Assembly: GCA_900768805.1 (NCBI GenBank)
Contig: CAAGEF010000001.1
Coordinates: 1-6,238 of the forward strand
Direction: 5' to 3'
DNA length: 6,238 bases
Origin: Clostridia bacterium
GTDB lineage: Bacteria; Bacillota; Clostridia; TANB77; CAG-508
Below the pieces are notes generated by a model. The model did no database searches. It was not told where the DNA came from and saw nothing but the letters and a program-made list of their open reading frames with translations. Positions within the stretch are counted from its first letter, which is position 1, and each line of letters begins with the position of its first letter. Below are positions 1-6,008 of the stretch, one piece after another. The translations under genes were made by a program, and so were the position numbers.

Positions 1-359
1 CCAAAATAATTATAAGAATCTGTGCTAACAACTGCATCAAAAAATCCTTTTTCATATTTCAAATCTGTTGCATCTGCTTTTACAGGAATAATTTGCTCAT
101 CTGTTAATCCCATCTCAGTAAAAAATTTTCTATTTTCTTCTGCATCACTCCAAAGGTCAGTTGCATATACCTTAAATCCATACTCTTTTGCTAAAAAAAT
201 TGATGTGATACCTTGACCACTTCCTAAATCCATAACAACTGAGCCTGTTTTTATTTTATTGTCTTTCATAAGTTCTTCTTCCAATTTTAGTGGGTTAGGT
301 CCCATAATTTTTTGATTGATTAAATCTGTATTGTATTTTAATGTTTTTTCATATTTCAT
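1..359 (-). CDS. Class I SAM-dependent methyltransferase, N-terminal part (3' end outside window)
   Basis: The reading frame starts at ATG 359 and runs off the left edge after 119 codons, so the C-terminal part is missing. The visible part has the Rossmann-fold methyltransferase layout. Motif I is VMDLGSGQGITS at about residues 42-53, the glycine loop that holds S-adenosylmethionine. An acidic end of strand 2 follows in VYATDLW (about 64-70). A motif IV-like stretch, FFDAVVSTDSYNYFG, lies at the cut edge. The segment IMGPNPLKLEEEL near residues 18-30 recalls clostridial methyltransferases often annotated as cyclopropane-fatty-acid-synthase-like; that is from memory. Substrate is unknown and the protein is probably cytosolic. 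The start is supported by GGAGGAG at 366-372 with a 6-base spacer and an extended -10 box just upstream. The frame stays open upstream of this ATG through a Gly-rich hydrophobic stretch, and an in-frame ATG exists at 443. Confidence 0.85.
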   Translation of the reverse strand, partial: MKYEKTLKYNTDLINQKIMGPNPLKLEEELMKDNKIKTGSVVMDLGSGQGITSIFLAKEYGFKVYATDLWSDAEENRKFFTEMGLTDEQIIPVKADATDLKYEKGFFDAVVSTDSYNYF

Positions 360-515
360 TTTTATCTCCTCCCATTGATTTATTATTATACCATTTATGG
401 AAAGTAATCCTATCCCTAGTCCACCTAATGCAATTAATCCCATAGCAATTCCACCTATTGATATCAAACCTTGTGCAATATTTCCAATGGCTAAATTCGC
501 CTTTATAAAATATTG
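360..515 (-). other. Gly-rich hydrophobic reading frame between dxs and the methyltransferase (possible remnant of a small membrane protein)
   Basis: On the minus strand the frame of the methyltransferase is open from a TGA at 516-518 down to its ATG. It encodes hydrophobic blocks such as LAIGNIAQG, LISIGGIAMG and LIALGGLGIG, which have the periodic small-residue pattern of glycine-zipper membrane segments. There is no good start codon at its beginning. ATG 441-443 falls inside the repeat. A short frame from ATG 532 (MDKLYDNIL) sits one base after the dxs stop, and a single missing base near 502-506 would join it to the hydrophobic frame. It may be a decayed or frameshifted small membrane protein gene, or an N-terminal extension of the methyltransferase. 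Base composition favouring this pattern by chance is also possible. No terminator follows dxs in this interval. Confidence 0.35.
385..393 (-). promoter_or_regulatory. Candidate extended -10 promoter for the methyltransferase
   Basis: The minus strand reads TGGTATAAT, a TGn extended -10 with a perfect TATAAT. It would place transcription start roughly 20 bases before ATG 359, which fits the Shine-Dalgarno at 366-372. No good -35 box is seen 16-18 bases upstream, so confidence is limited. If used, this promoter would exclude the hydrophobic frame from the transcript. Confidence 0.35.
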
Positions 516-533
516 TCATATAATTTATCCATT

Positions 534-2294
534 CTATATCATTTTTTCTATATCTTTAATTATTTGTTCTTTTGTTATTCCATTTTCTTCTAATAATTCA
601 TTTACATCATATCTATCATAAAATGATTTAGCAATTCCATAATTTTTGACTTTTACTGAACTTTCTCCATAAAATCTTGCAATTTTTTCTCCAAATCCAC
701 CTTCTAGCATTCCATCTTCTAGAGTTATAACAACATCATGGTCTAATTCTAATTTTTTAAGTAATTCTTTATCTAATCCAGTGATATATCTAGGATTTAT
801 TAAAGTAGCTTGTATATTTAATTTTTCATACATCACTTTTTGTATTTCTTCTCCTAATTGGTAGAAATCTCCTAGTGCTAAAATTGCAACTTTATTTCCT
901 TTCTTTTCTATTTTATATTTATTTAAATCGTTATAATCTTTATCAACATTTCTTCCATCTGATATTACACCATTACATGGAATTCTAATTGCTACTGGAT
1001 GTTCATTTTGTTCTATACTCCAATCTAACATTGCAAAATATTCCTCTTTTGATGTTGGGGCTAAATAAACCATATTAGGTATATTTGATATTAATGCAAT
1101 ATCATAGATTCCTAAATGAGTAACATCATTCATACCATATACTGAAGCAGTATTTACTAAAATTGTGGCTGAATTATTGTTTATAGATAAATCCTGTGAT
1201 AGTTGATCATAAGTTCTTTGCATAAAGCTAGAATGTGTAGCAAAAATAGGTTTTCCACCATTTTTTGCGATTCCAGAAGCCATTGCTATCCCATGCTCTT
1301 CTGCAATTCCAACATCTATAAATTGTTCCCCTGCAAGTGCTCTTTTTTCTTTTGTAAATCCTATATTGGTTGGTACACCTGCAACTATTGTAACTACTTT
1401 TTCGTCTTTCTTCATTTTTTCTAATAAATAATCTGCTGTTAATGTTCCATAATCTTCTCCGTCAAAATTAAATTTTGATTTTCCTGTTTCTATATCAAAA
1501 GGCATTGTCCAATGCCATGTTTCTTTGTTTTCTTCAGCTATTTTATATCCTTTTCCTTTTTCCGTATTGATATGAACTACAATTGGATGTTCTATATCTT
1601 TTACCTTTTCAAATGCTTTTATAAGTTTCTCTATACTGTTACCTTCGTTTACATACAAATAATCTAATCCCATTGCTTTAAACAAATTACATTCACAAGT
1701 TCCATTTGACTCTCTTAATTGTTTTAGGTTTTTGTATAAGCCTCCATGATTTTCTGCAATAGACATATCATTATCATTTACAACAATTATAAAATTACTT
1801 CTTTGTTCTCCTGCAAAATCAAGTCCCTCTAAAGCTTCTCCTCCACTTAAAGAGCCATCTCCTATAACTGCTATTACATTATAGTTTTCTTTCTTCAAAT
1901 CTCTTGCTTTGGCTAATCCTGATGCTAAACTTATAGATGTTGAGGTATGCCCTATTTTAAAGAAATCATGCTCACTTTCATCTGGATCAGAATAACCTGT
2001 TACATCATCATATTTTTCTTCATAAATAAATGCATCTTTTCTTCCTGTAAGTATTTTGTGTGTATAACTTTGATGTGATACATCATATACTATTTTATCT
2101 ATTGGTGAATTAAATACATAATGCATAGCTATTATTGCTTCTACCATTCCGAAATTTGGTCCAAAATGTCCTCCATGAATACTTAATTTTTTTAATAAGA
2201 TTTCTCTTATTTCTTCAGCAAGTTTGTTTAATTCTTCGTTTGATAATTTTTTCAAATCTTTTGGCTCATTTATTTTATTTAATACTTTTAACAT
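534..2294 (-). CDS. dxs: 1-deoxy-D-xylulose-5-phosphate synthase family enzyme (divergent, short form)
   Basis: This 586-residue protein has the full DXS/transketolase architecture. Classical DXS condenses pyruvate and glyceraldehyde 3-phosphate, the first step of the MEP isoprenoid pathway, in the cytosol. Thiamine-diphosphate features are kept: GGH (41-43), H74 in DVSHQ, GHTSTS (115-120), the GDG (145-147) to NDN (173-175) metal/TPP motif, H261, and the catalytic Glu in DVGIAEEH (E332). The usual length is about 620; about 32 residues are missing from the linker between roughly 190 and 260. Aligned by eye to remembered E. coli DXS, Y392, R420, D427 and R478 become H354, T382, N389 and C440, so true DXP synthase activity is uncertain. 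Similar short DXS-like proteins occur in Firmicutes. The start is ATG 2294 with AGGAGGA at 2301-2307. The gene has its own promoter upstream and follows the sortase terminator. Confidence 0.88.
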   Translation of the reverse strand: MLKVLNKINEPKDLKKLSNEELNKLAEEIREILLKKLSIHGGHFGPNFGMVEAIIAMHYVFNSPIDKIVYDVSHQSYTHKILTGRKDAFIYEEKYDDVTGYSDPDESEHDFFKIGHTSTSISLASGLAKARDLKKENYNVIAVIGDGSLSGGEALEGLDFAGEQRSNFIIVVNDNDMSIAENHGGLYKNLKQLRESNGTCECNLFKAMGLDYLYVNEGNSIEKLIKAFEKVKDIEHPIVVHINTEKGKGYKIAEENKETWHWTMPFDIETGKSKFNFDGEDYGTLTADYLLEKMKKDEKVVTIVAGVPTNIGFTKEKRALAGEQFIDVGIAEEHGIAMASGIAKNGGKPIFATHSSFMQRTYDQLSQDLSINNNSATILVNTASVYGMNDVTHLGIYDIALISNIPNMVYLAPTSKEEYFAMLDWSIEQNEHPVAIRIPCNGVISDGRNVDKDYNDLNKYKIEKKGNKVAILALGDFYQLGEEIQKVMYEKLNIQATLINPRYITGLDKELLKKLELDHDVVITLEDGMLEGGFGEKIARFYGESSVKVKNYGIAKSFYDRYDVNELLEENGITKEQIIKDIEKMI

Positions 2295-2325
2295 TTTTTA
2301 TCCTCCTATAATAAAGTTATCTATT

Positions 2326-2358
2326 ATTATATATCACTTTAAGTTAACTCCATGTCAA
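2326..2358 (-). promoter_or_regulatory. Promoter for dxs
   Basis: The minus strand has a perfect TTGACA -35 at 2353-2358. The -10 region is a run of overlapping TATA-like hexamers: GATATA at 17 bases spacing, TATATA at 19, and TATAAT (2326-2331) at 21. The leader to ATG 2294 would be about 25-35 bases, too short for a riboswitch. Confidence 0.55.
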
Positions 2359-2376
2359 GAGATTTTATAAAATTCT

Positions 2377-2416
2377 AAAAAAGTTAGATTAGTTTTTATC
2401 TTCACCTATCTAACTT
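2377..2416 (-). terminator. Probable weak intrinsic terminator after the sortase gene
   Basis: A perfect 9-base inverted repeat, AAGTTAGAT and ATCTAACTT, occupies 2408-2416 and 2381-2389. On the minus strand its 3' arm runs straight into T residues, giving CTTTTTTAG. The stem holds only two G-C pairs and the loop is 18 bases, so it is weak. Its place 40 bases past the sortase stop and just before the dxs promoter supports the role. It could instead be a protein-binding site. Confidence 0.5.
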
Positions 2417-2455
2417 ATAAATTACTTTTTTCTTATTCAATATTATAAATTGCCT

Positions 2456-3232
2456 TCAATGTTTTTCATTTTCATCTTTTGAAAATCCAACTTCTGATTT
2501 ATTTCTTGTTTGTTTTTTTGCATGTAAAACTACTCTATATTTATTATTGTCAGCACAAGTAGATAAAGTTATTATTTGATCTTGGCTTGTAACTTCTACT
2601 CCAAAATCCTTTATGCTTCTTGATTTTATTGTGTCTAAAAACTTTTCATATTCTTCATTATCTTTAAAGTCTGTTGTAATATAATAATCCTCTTTTTCTA
2701 TTCTATATACTGAAAACACTTGATAGTCTGATTTGTCATTTTCTGTTATAAATGGTATTAAGTAATTTTCTTCATTGTTATACCACTCTTCTGTAAGTAT
2801 ATTTTTAAGTGTTCCAAAAATACTACCATCTCTTCTATTATGTCCATATATGACCATATTTTTATCTTCACCATCAAGCTTATTTCTATAATCTATAAAT
2901 ATCCAACCAGCACTATTATAACTTTTATCTAAACTATGATTCATATAATAGTCATTATTTGTAGTTTTTACAACTGGATATTCAATTTCTGTTCCATTTA
3001 CTTTGAGCCACGCAATAATATCATTATTTTTTTGTTTTAAACTTTCAAAATCAATATCATATTTATATTTATTATCTAAATTTTCATCAATACTTACTGT
3101 ATTTGATATATCTTGTATAATATCCTTATTTTGCTTATTTTCTTTTAACCAATCTAAAATTCTTATACCTGAAAATATCATCATTGAAATACAAATAAAA
3201 ATAATAATTGCTTCTAATATTTTTTTTAACAT
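2456..3232 (-). CDS. srtB: Class B sortase
   Basis: This 258-residue membrane-anchored cysteine transpeptidase links surface proteins to the cell wall after cutting a C-terminal sorting motif. An N-terminal hydrophobic segment (about residues 5-26) is a signal anchor, leaving the catalytic domain outside. Class B signatures are clear: IIAWLKVNGTEIEYPVV (72-88), YYMNHSL, GWIFIDYRN (109-117), then catalytic H131 in YGHN, C226 in TLSTC and R233 in YRVVLHAKK. About 20 hydrophilic residues follow the Arg. The start is taken as ATG 3232, because AGAGGA at 3240-3245 sits 7 bases before it. An in-frame GTG at 3253 adds seven residues but has no Shine-Dalgarno. It stands alone with its own promoter. 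No protein with an LPXTG- or NPQTN-like sorting tail is in the window, so its substrate must be elsewhere. Confidence 0.93.
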   Translation of the reverse strand: MLKKILEAIIIFICISMMIFSGIRILDWLKENKQNKDIIQDISNTVSIDENLDNKYKYDIDFESLKQKNNDIIAWLKVNGTEIEYPVVKTTNNDYYMNHSLDKSYNSAGWIFIDYRNKLDGEDKNMVIYGHNRRDGSIFGTLKNILTEEWYNNEENYLIPFITENDKSDYQVFSVYRIEKEDYYITTDFKDNEEYEKFLDTIKSRSIKDFGVEVTSQDQIITLSTCADNNKYRVVLHAKKQTRNKSEVGFSKDENEKH

Positions 3233-3292
3233 ACTACTATCCTCTAAAATCACTAAAAATATGATTTCTACTGTTCTTCTATTTTTTTAATT

Positions 3293-3329
3293 AATATAAA
3301 TAATTATAATATAAATAATTATAATATAA
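3293..3329. repeat. 15-base AT-only tandem repeat in the sortase promoter region
   Basis: The unit AATATAAATAATTAT occurs at 3293-3307 and 3308-3322, followed by a partial copy to 3329. On the minus strand each full unit contains a TATAAT, so the repeat duplicates a -10 box at 15-base spacing upstream of the sortase. Confidence 0.7.
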
Positions 3330-3347
3330 CATATTATATTATATCAA
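3318..3347 (-). promoter_or_regulatory. Promoter for the sortase gene
   Basis: On the minus strand TTGATA (3342-3347) is followed after 18 bases by TATAAT (3318-3323). The leader to ATG 3232 would be about 80 bases. A second TATAAT at 3303-3308 arises from the tandem repeat but lacks a good -35. Confidence 0.5.
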
Positions 3348-3386
3348 TAGCTTGTTAATAATAATAAAAATGATTATTAGAGGAAG

Positions 3387-3422
3387 AAAAGAACATTTGC
3401 TACTATGCGCAAATGCTCTTTT
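3387..3422 (-). terminator. Intrinsic terminator after the ferritin-like gene
   Basis: A 14-pair stem is formed by 3409-3422 and 3387-3400 with an 8-base loop. On the minus strand the arms read AAAAGAGCATTTGC and GCAAATGTTCTTTT. The one imperfect pair is a G-U wobble in minus-strand RNA but an A-C mismatch in plus-strand RNA, so the minus orientation is favoured. TTTTCTTCC ends and follows the stem. It lies 54 bases past the stop of the ferritin-like gene. Confidence 0.75.
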
Positions 3423-3476
3423 AATTTATCAATATTTAAAACTATTTATTTATCAAATAAAAAACTTAGATAAAGT

Positions 3477-3996
3477 TTAGAATTTTGTTTTTATTAGTTT
3501 CATAAAAACTTCTATATGTTTTTGCTCATCTAATATAATTCTTTCAAAAATATTCTTTAGATATATATTTTTTGTGTATCTAATAGCTCTTTTATATCCT
3601 TCTATTGCCTTCTCTTCAGATTTTATATTATATCTAAGCATTTCATTCAAATTTTCAAAACTATATTTTACATTTTCTGATGTCCACTGTTTTTTTTGAC
3701 TATTTACATAGATTGGATTTCCTCCTAATTTTTTTATAATCTCACCTAGAATTTTTATATGCCTCATTTCCTCTATTGCTATTTTTAGTAATATATTACT
3801 CATCTTAGGTTGATAGTCATATTCTATATGTTCATATATATACTGTGTTATTGCAGTTAATTCACCATCTTCTCCAGAAAAATCATCATATAACATTCCG
3901 CGCATATCTAATGTTTGGATGCAATTCTGGAACTTTGGGATATGGTATTTTTGCAGTTTTATCCATAATCTTTTGTATTTCTTCATAATCAATCAT
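3477..3996 (-). pseudogene. Ferritin-like (rubrerythrin / Mn-catalase-like) protein with a one-base frameshift near its 5' end
   Basis: The body is a four-helix ferritin-like domain that should bind two metal ions (Fe or Mn). E44 lies in EDGELTAITQY, followed by E75-x-x-H78, E126/E127 in EEKAIEGY, and E156-x-x-H159, counted in the long frame from TTG 3992. Role: oxidative-stress or metal handling in the cytosol is likely, exact reaction unknown. The long frame has no good start and a non-homologous N-terminus (KKYKRLWIKLQKYH). Another frame begins at ATG 3996 with AGAGGTG at 4004-4010, 7 bases before it. It reads MIDYEEIQKIMDKTAKIPYP and on to NIRYARNVI, like the expected N-terminus, then stops at TGA 3886-3888. 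Removing one base near 3889-3891 joins them as NVIDDFSGEDGELTA, about 172 residues. It could be a real pseudogene, a sequencing error or, less likely, programmed shifting. Confidence 0.8.
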
Positions 3997-4068
3997 AATA
4001 TAACACCTCTAACTTATACTATGTATTAATTAAAGGTATTGCTACTCTTATAAAATTTTATTTTAAAT

Positions 4069-5295
4069 TCAATGTTCCATTAACCATCTCATTGCTATAT
4101 AAGCATACACACAACTTCCAAATGGAAGAGCATCTTCATCAAATTTTACCTTTGGATGATGTCCTGGATATGAATATCCATTTTCTGCTTGCCCTGCAGC
4201 TAAAGCTATCATAATTGATGGTACTTTATGACTAACATAAGCAAAATCTTCTGAACCAGCAGATTTTGATGATTGAGTTTTTCCCGATATACTATTTAAC
4301 TTTTCTACTGAAAATGCCATATCTTTTTCAAGCAATTCCTCAGTATACTTTTCAGCACATTTACAAAGATTTGCATCATTTACTAAAGTAGGACATCCGC
4401 TTCCAAAAATCACTTCCGCTTTTGCTCTAAAAGCATTAGCAATATTTTGTGCTATTTCACTCATTCTATTCTTTATATATATTCTTGTTTCTTCATCATA
4501 AGTTCTAATTGTTCCTCCCATTATTGCTGTATCTGGAATTGCATTATCCGCTTTTCCTGCTTGAATTGTTCCTACTGTTAAAGCAGCTTTATCTGTAATA
4601 GCAAGTTCTCTTGAATTTATTTCTTGTAAAGCAATTAAAATATGTGCTGAAACTACTATAGGATCTACACCAGTATTTGGCATTGATCCATGACATCCCA
4701 TACCTTGTACTTTTATTTTAAAATAATCGGCAGCAGGAGCACTAACTCCTGGTGCTGATACAATTGCTGTTCCTGTTTTAAATGGTGAATTTGACATAAC
4801 ATGTATCATTAATGCTGCAGCTACTTTTGGATTTTCCAAAAGTCCGTTTTCAATCATGTCATTTGAGCCTTCAAAAATTTCCTCGGCTGGTTGAAACATA
4901 AGTTTTATTGTTCCATTAATTTCATCTTCATGTTTTTTTAATAATTTAGCTGCTCCAAGCATCATTGTTGTATGCATATCATGACCACAAGCATGCATAC
5001 ATCCATTTTTTGAAGCAAATTCTAGCTCAGCTTCTTCTTTAATTGGTAAAGCATCCATATCACCTCTAATTAGAAAAGTTTTTCCTGGCTTTTTTCCTCC
5101 TACAACTACAATAAGTCCTGATTTTCCACAATGAATTGGTTCATATCCCATACTAATAAGTTCTGATTTTACAAATTCTAATGTTTTGGTTAAGTTAAAT
5201 CCTACCTCTGCATTCATATGTAAATATCTACGTTTTTCAATTAATTCTTGTCTTAATTCCTTTGCTTCTTTTAATAATTCTTTTTCATTAATCAT
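4069..5295 (-). CDS. M20-family (M20D) metallo-amidohydrolase / aminoacylase-like
   Basis: This 408-residue cytosolic zinc- or manganese-type hydrolase removes acyl groups from N-acyl amino acids or related amides (HipO/AbgB-like family). The exact substrate cannot be told from sequence. Family motifs appear in order: LIRGDMDALPIKEE (75-88), HACGHDMHTT (101-110) with likely metal ligands C103 and H105, FQPAEE (134-139) with E138/E139, H165 in ALMIHV, the dimerisation-domain stretch GMGCHGSMPNTGVDP (198-212), and the last metal His in YPGHHPKVKFDED (376-388, H379/H380). Length is normal or slightly long for the family. No signal peptide is seen. The start is ATG 5295 with AAGGGGA at 5303-5309. 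It lies 83 bases after the nucleotidase-like gene and 72 bases before the ferritin-like start, with no convincing terminator on either side, so co-transcription is possible. Confidence 0.92.
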   Translation of the reverse strand: MINEKELLKEAKELRQELIEKRRYLHMNAEVGFNLTKTLEFVKSELISMGYEPIHCGKSGLIVVVGGKKPGKTFLIRGDMDALPIKEEAELEFASKNGCMHACGHDMHTTMMLGAAKLLKKHEDEINGTIKLMFQPAEEIFEGSNDMIENGLLENPKVAAALMIHVMSNSPFKTGTAIVSAPGVSAPAADYFKIKVQGMGCHGSMPNTGVDPIVVSAHILIALQEINSRELAITDKAALTVGTIQAGKADNAIPDTAIMGGTIRTYDEETRIYIKNRMSEIAQNIANAFRAKAEVIFGSGCPTLVNDANLCKCAEKYTEELLEKDMAFSVEKLNSISGKTQSSKSAGSEDFAYVSHKVPSIMIALAAGQAENGYSYPGHHPKVKFDEDALPFGSCVYAYIAMRWLMEH

Positions 5296-5354
5296 TTTTT
5301 ATTCCCCTTATTATAAAAATACTTTATATAATAGTAAATTCAGAGAAATTTCCT

Positions 5355-5373
5355 ATTATACAAAAAAGTATAA
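5355..5373 (-). promoter_or_regulatory. TATAAT box overlapped by an inverted repeat upstream of the amidohydrolase
   Basis: A perfect TATAAT (5355-5360, minus strand) lies about 60 bases before ATG 5295, but no good -35 stands 16-18 bases upstream. The box overlaps one arm of a 6-base inverted repeat, TTATAC-TTTTTT-GTATAA (5356-5373). The repeat could be an operator. It is unlikely to be a terminator because no T-run follows the second arm. Confidence 0.3.
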
Positions 5374-5378
5374 CATAT

Positions 5379-5966
5379 CTATTTTGCAGTAATTTCATTT
5401 ATTTTCATATATATATCATACCAACTAAATACTCTAGTCATATTATCACATTTAAAATCTCTATTATACCTTGTATCAAAACAAAAGGTATGAGTTATTT
5501 TAGATATAATTGAAATTGTTTGAGTACTATCTTCTATCATTACATCTATTTTTCTGGATTTTATTTCTGGTACTTTTGGTGTTACTGTACAAATAAGTTC
5601 ATCATAAATTATATCATTATTTTTAAGCCAATTCTTTATTCTATTTCTCATATCATTTCCTATTTCACTATTTTCTGCTGATTTATATCTTCCTGTTATA
5701 ATATATATTTTATGACCATCTTCCTTCAATTTCTTTATAACTTCGCTTGCAAATTTTCTTGCTGGTTCATTATCTACATAATTCCAAAAATATTTAGCTC
5801 TATAATCATCAATTATTTCTTGATTCCAGTTTAATTTCCTATATTCATATTCATAAGGCTTTTCAAAAACTTTTAAATTATTCTCATAACAATATTTACT
5901 TGTACAATCTATTATATAATTATCATCATTTGTAAGAACACCATCTATATCTACTCCAATATTCAT
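5379..5966 (-). CDS. HAD-superfamily hydrolase, 5'-nucleotidase (NT5C/YqfW)-like
   Basis: This 195-residue, probably cytosolic phosphatase of the haloacid-dehalogenase fold resembles the 5'(3')-deoxyribonucleotidase-like group; nucleotide specificity is an inference. Motif I is VDIDGVLTND at residues 5-14, with nucleophile D6 and general acid/base D8. Motif II is YIITGR (88-93, T91). K131 or K139 may supply the motif III lysine. Motif IV is DVMIEDS (141-147), with E145 and D146 for Mg2+. The region between about 15 and 75 would form the small cap. The C-terminal RVFSWYDIYMKINEI is typical of this group. The start is ATG 5966 with AGGAGAT at 5975-5981 and an 8-base spacer. It follows the partial right-edge gene by 42 bases with no terminator, so the two are probably co-transcribed. 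Confidence 0.8.
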   Translation of the reverse strand: MNIGVDIDGVLTNDDNYIIDCTSKYCYENNLKVFEKPYEYEYRKLNWNQEIIDDYRAKYFWNYVDNEPARKFASEVIKKLKEDGHKIYIITGRYKSAENSEIGNDMRNRIKNWLKNNDIIYDELICTVTPKVPEIKSRKIDVMIEDSTQTISIISKITHTFCFDTRYNRDFKCDNMTRVFSWYDIYMKINEITAK

Positions 5967-6008
5967 ATCTATTTATCTCCTATCTTTTCTTGTAATTTTA
6001 TTGTAACA

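Noticed and set aside
22..216. Plus-strand ORF of 64 codons
   Set aside because: It is antisense to the methyltransferase, whose SAM motif I and ribosome site are clear on the minus strand.
350..518. Minus-strand 56-codon frame starting MTIFYKGEFSHWKY from ATG 518
   Set aside because: It overlaps the methyltransferase start in another frame, is rich in Trp, Cys and Arg unlike the neighbours, and has no ribosome site. The Gly-rich frame is the more protein-like reading.
397..621. Plus-strand ORF of 74 codons, Pro/Ile-rich
   Set aside because: It is the complement of the Gly-rich minus-strand stretch and of the dxs 3' end. Pro codons mirror Gly codons, and no ribosome site is seen.
1203..1424. 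Plus-strand ORF of 73 codons, Cys/Phe-rich
   Set aside because: It lies wholly inside dxs on the opposite strand with no ribosome site or family resemblance.
3003..3290. Plus-strand ORF of 95 codons with hydrophobic character
   Set aside because: It is antisense to the sortase N-terminal region; hydrophobicity is expected from the complement of AT-rich codons.
3293..3345. AT-rich repeats as a replication origin, attachment site or CRISPR
   Set aside because: There are only two and a half short AT-only copies, with no spacers, no DnaA-box cluster, no recombinase and no tRNA nearby.
3886..3888. Reading the TGA as Trp or selenocysteine in the ferritin-like gene
   Set aside because: Reading through stays in the wrong frame, where a second TGA follows at once, and the homologous domain continues only in another frame. 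TGG encodes Trp elsewhere and TGA ends other genes here.
4011..4068. Terminator or promoter between the amidohydrolase and the ferritin-like gene
   Set aside because: TTTAAAATAAAATTTTATAAG is only weakly self-complementary with no G-C stem or T-run, and the TATAAG hexamer has no partner -35.
5186..5392. Plus-strand ORF of 68 codons
   Set aside because: It is antisense to the amidohydrolase start and its promoter region; no ribosome site.
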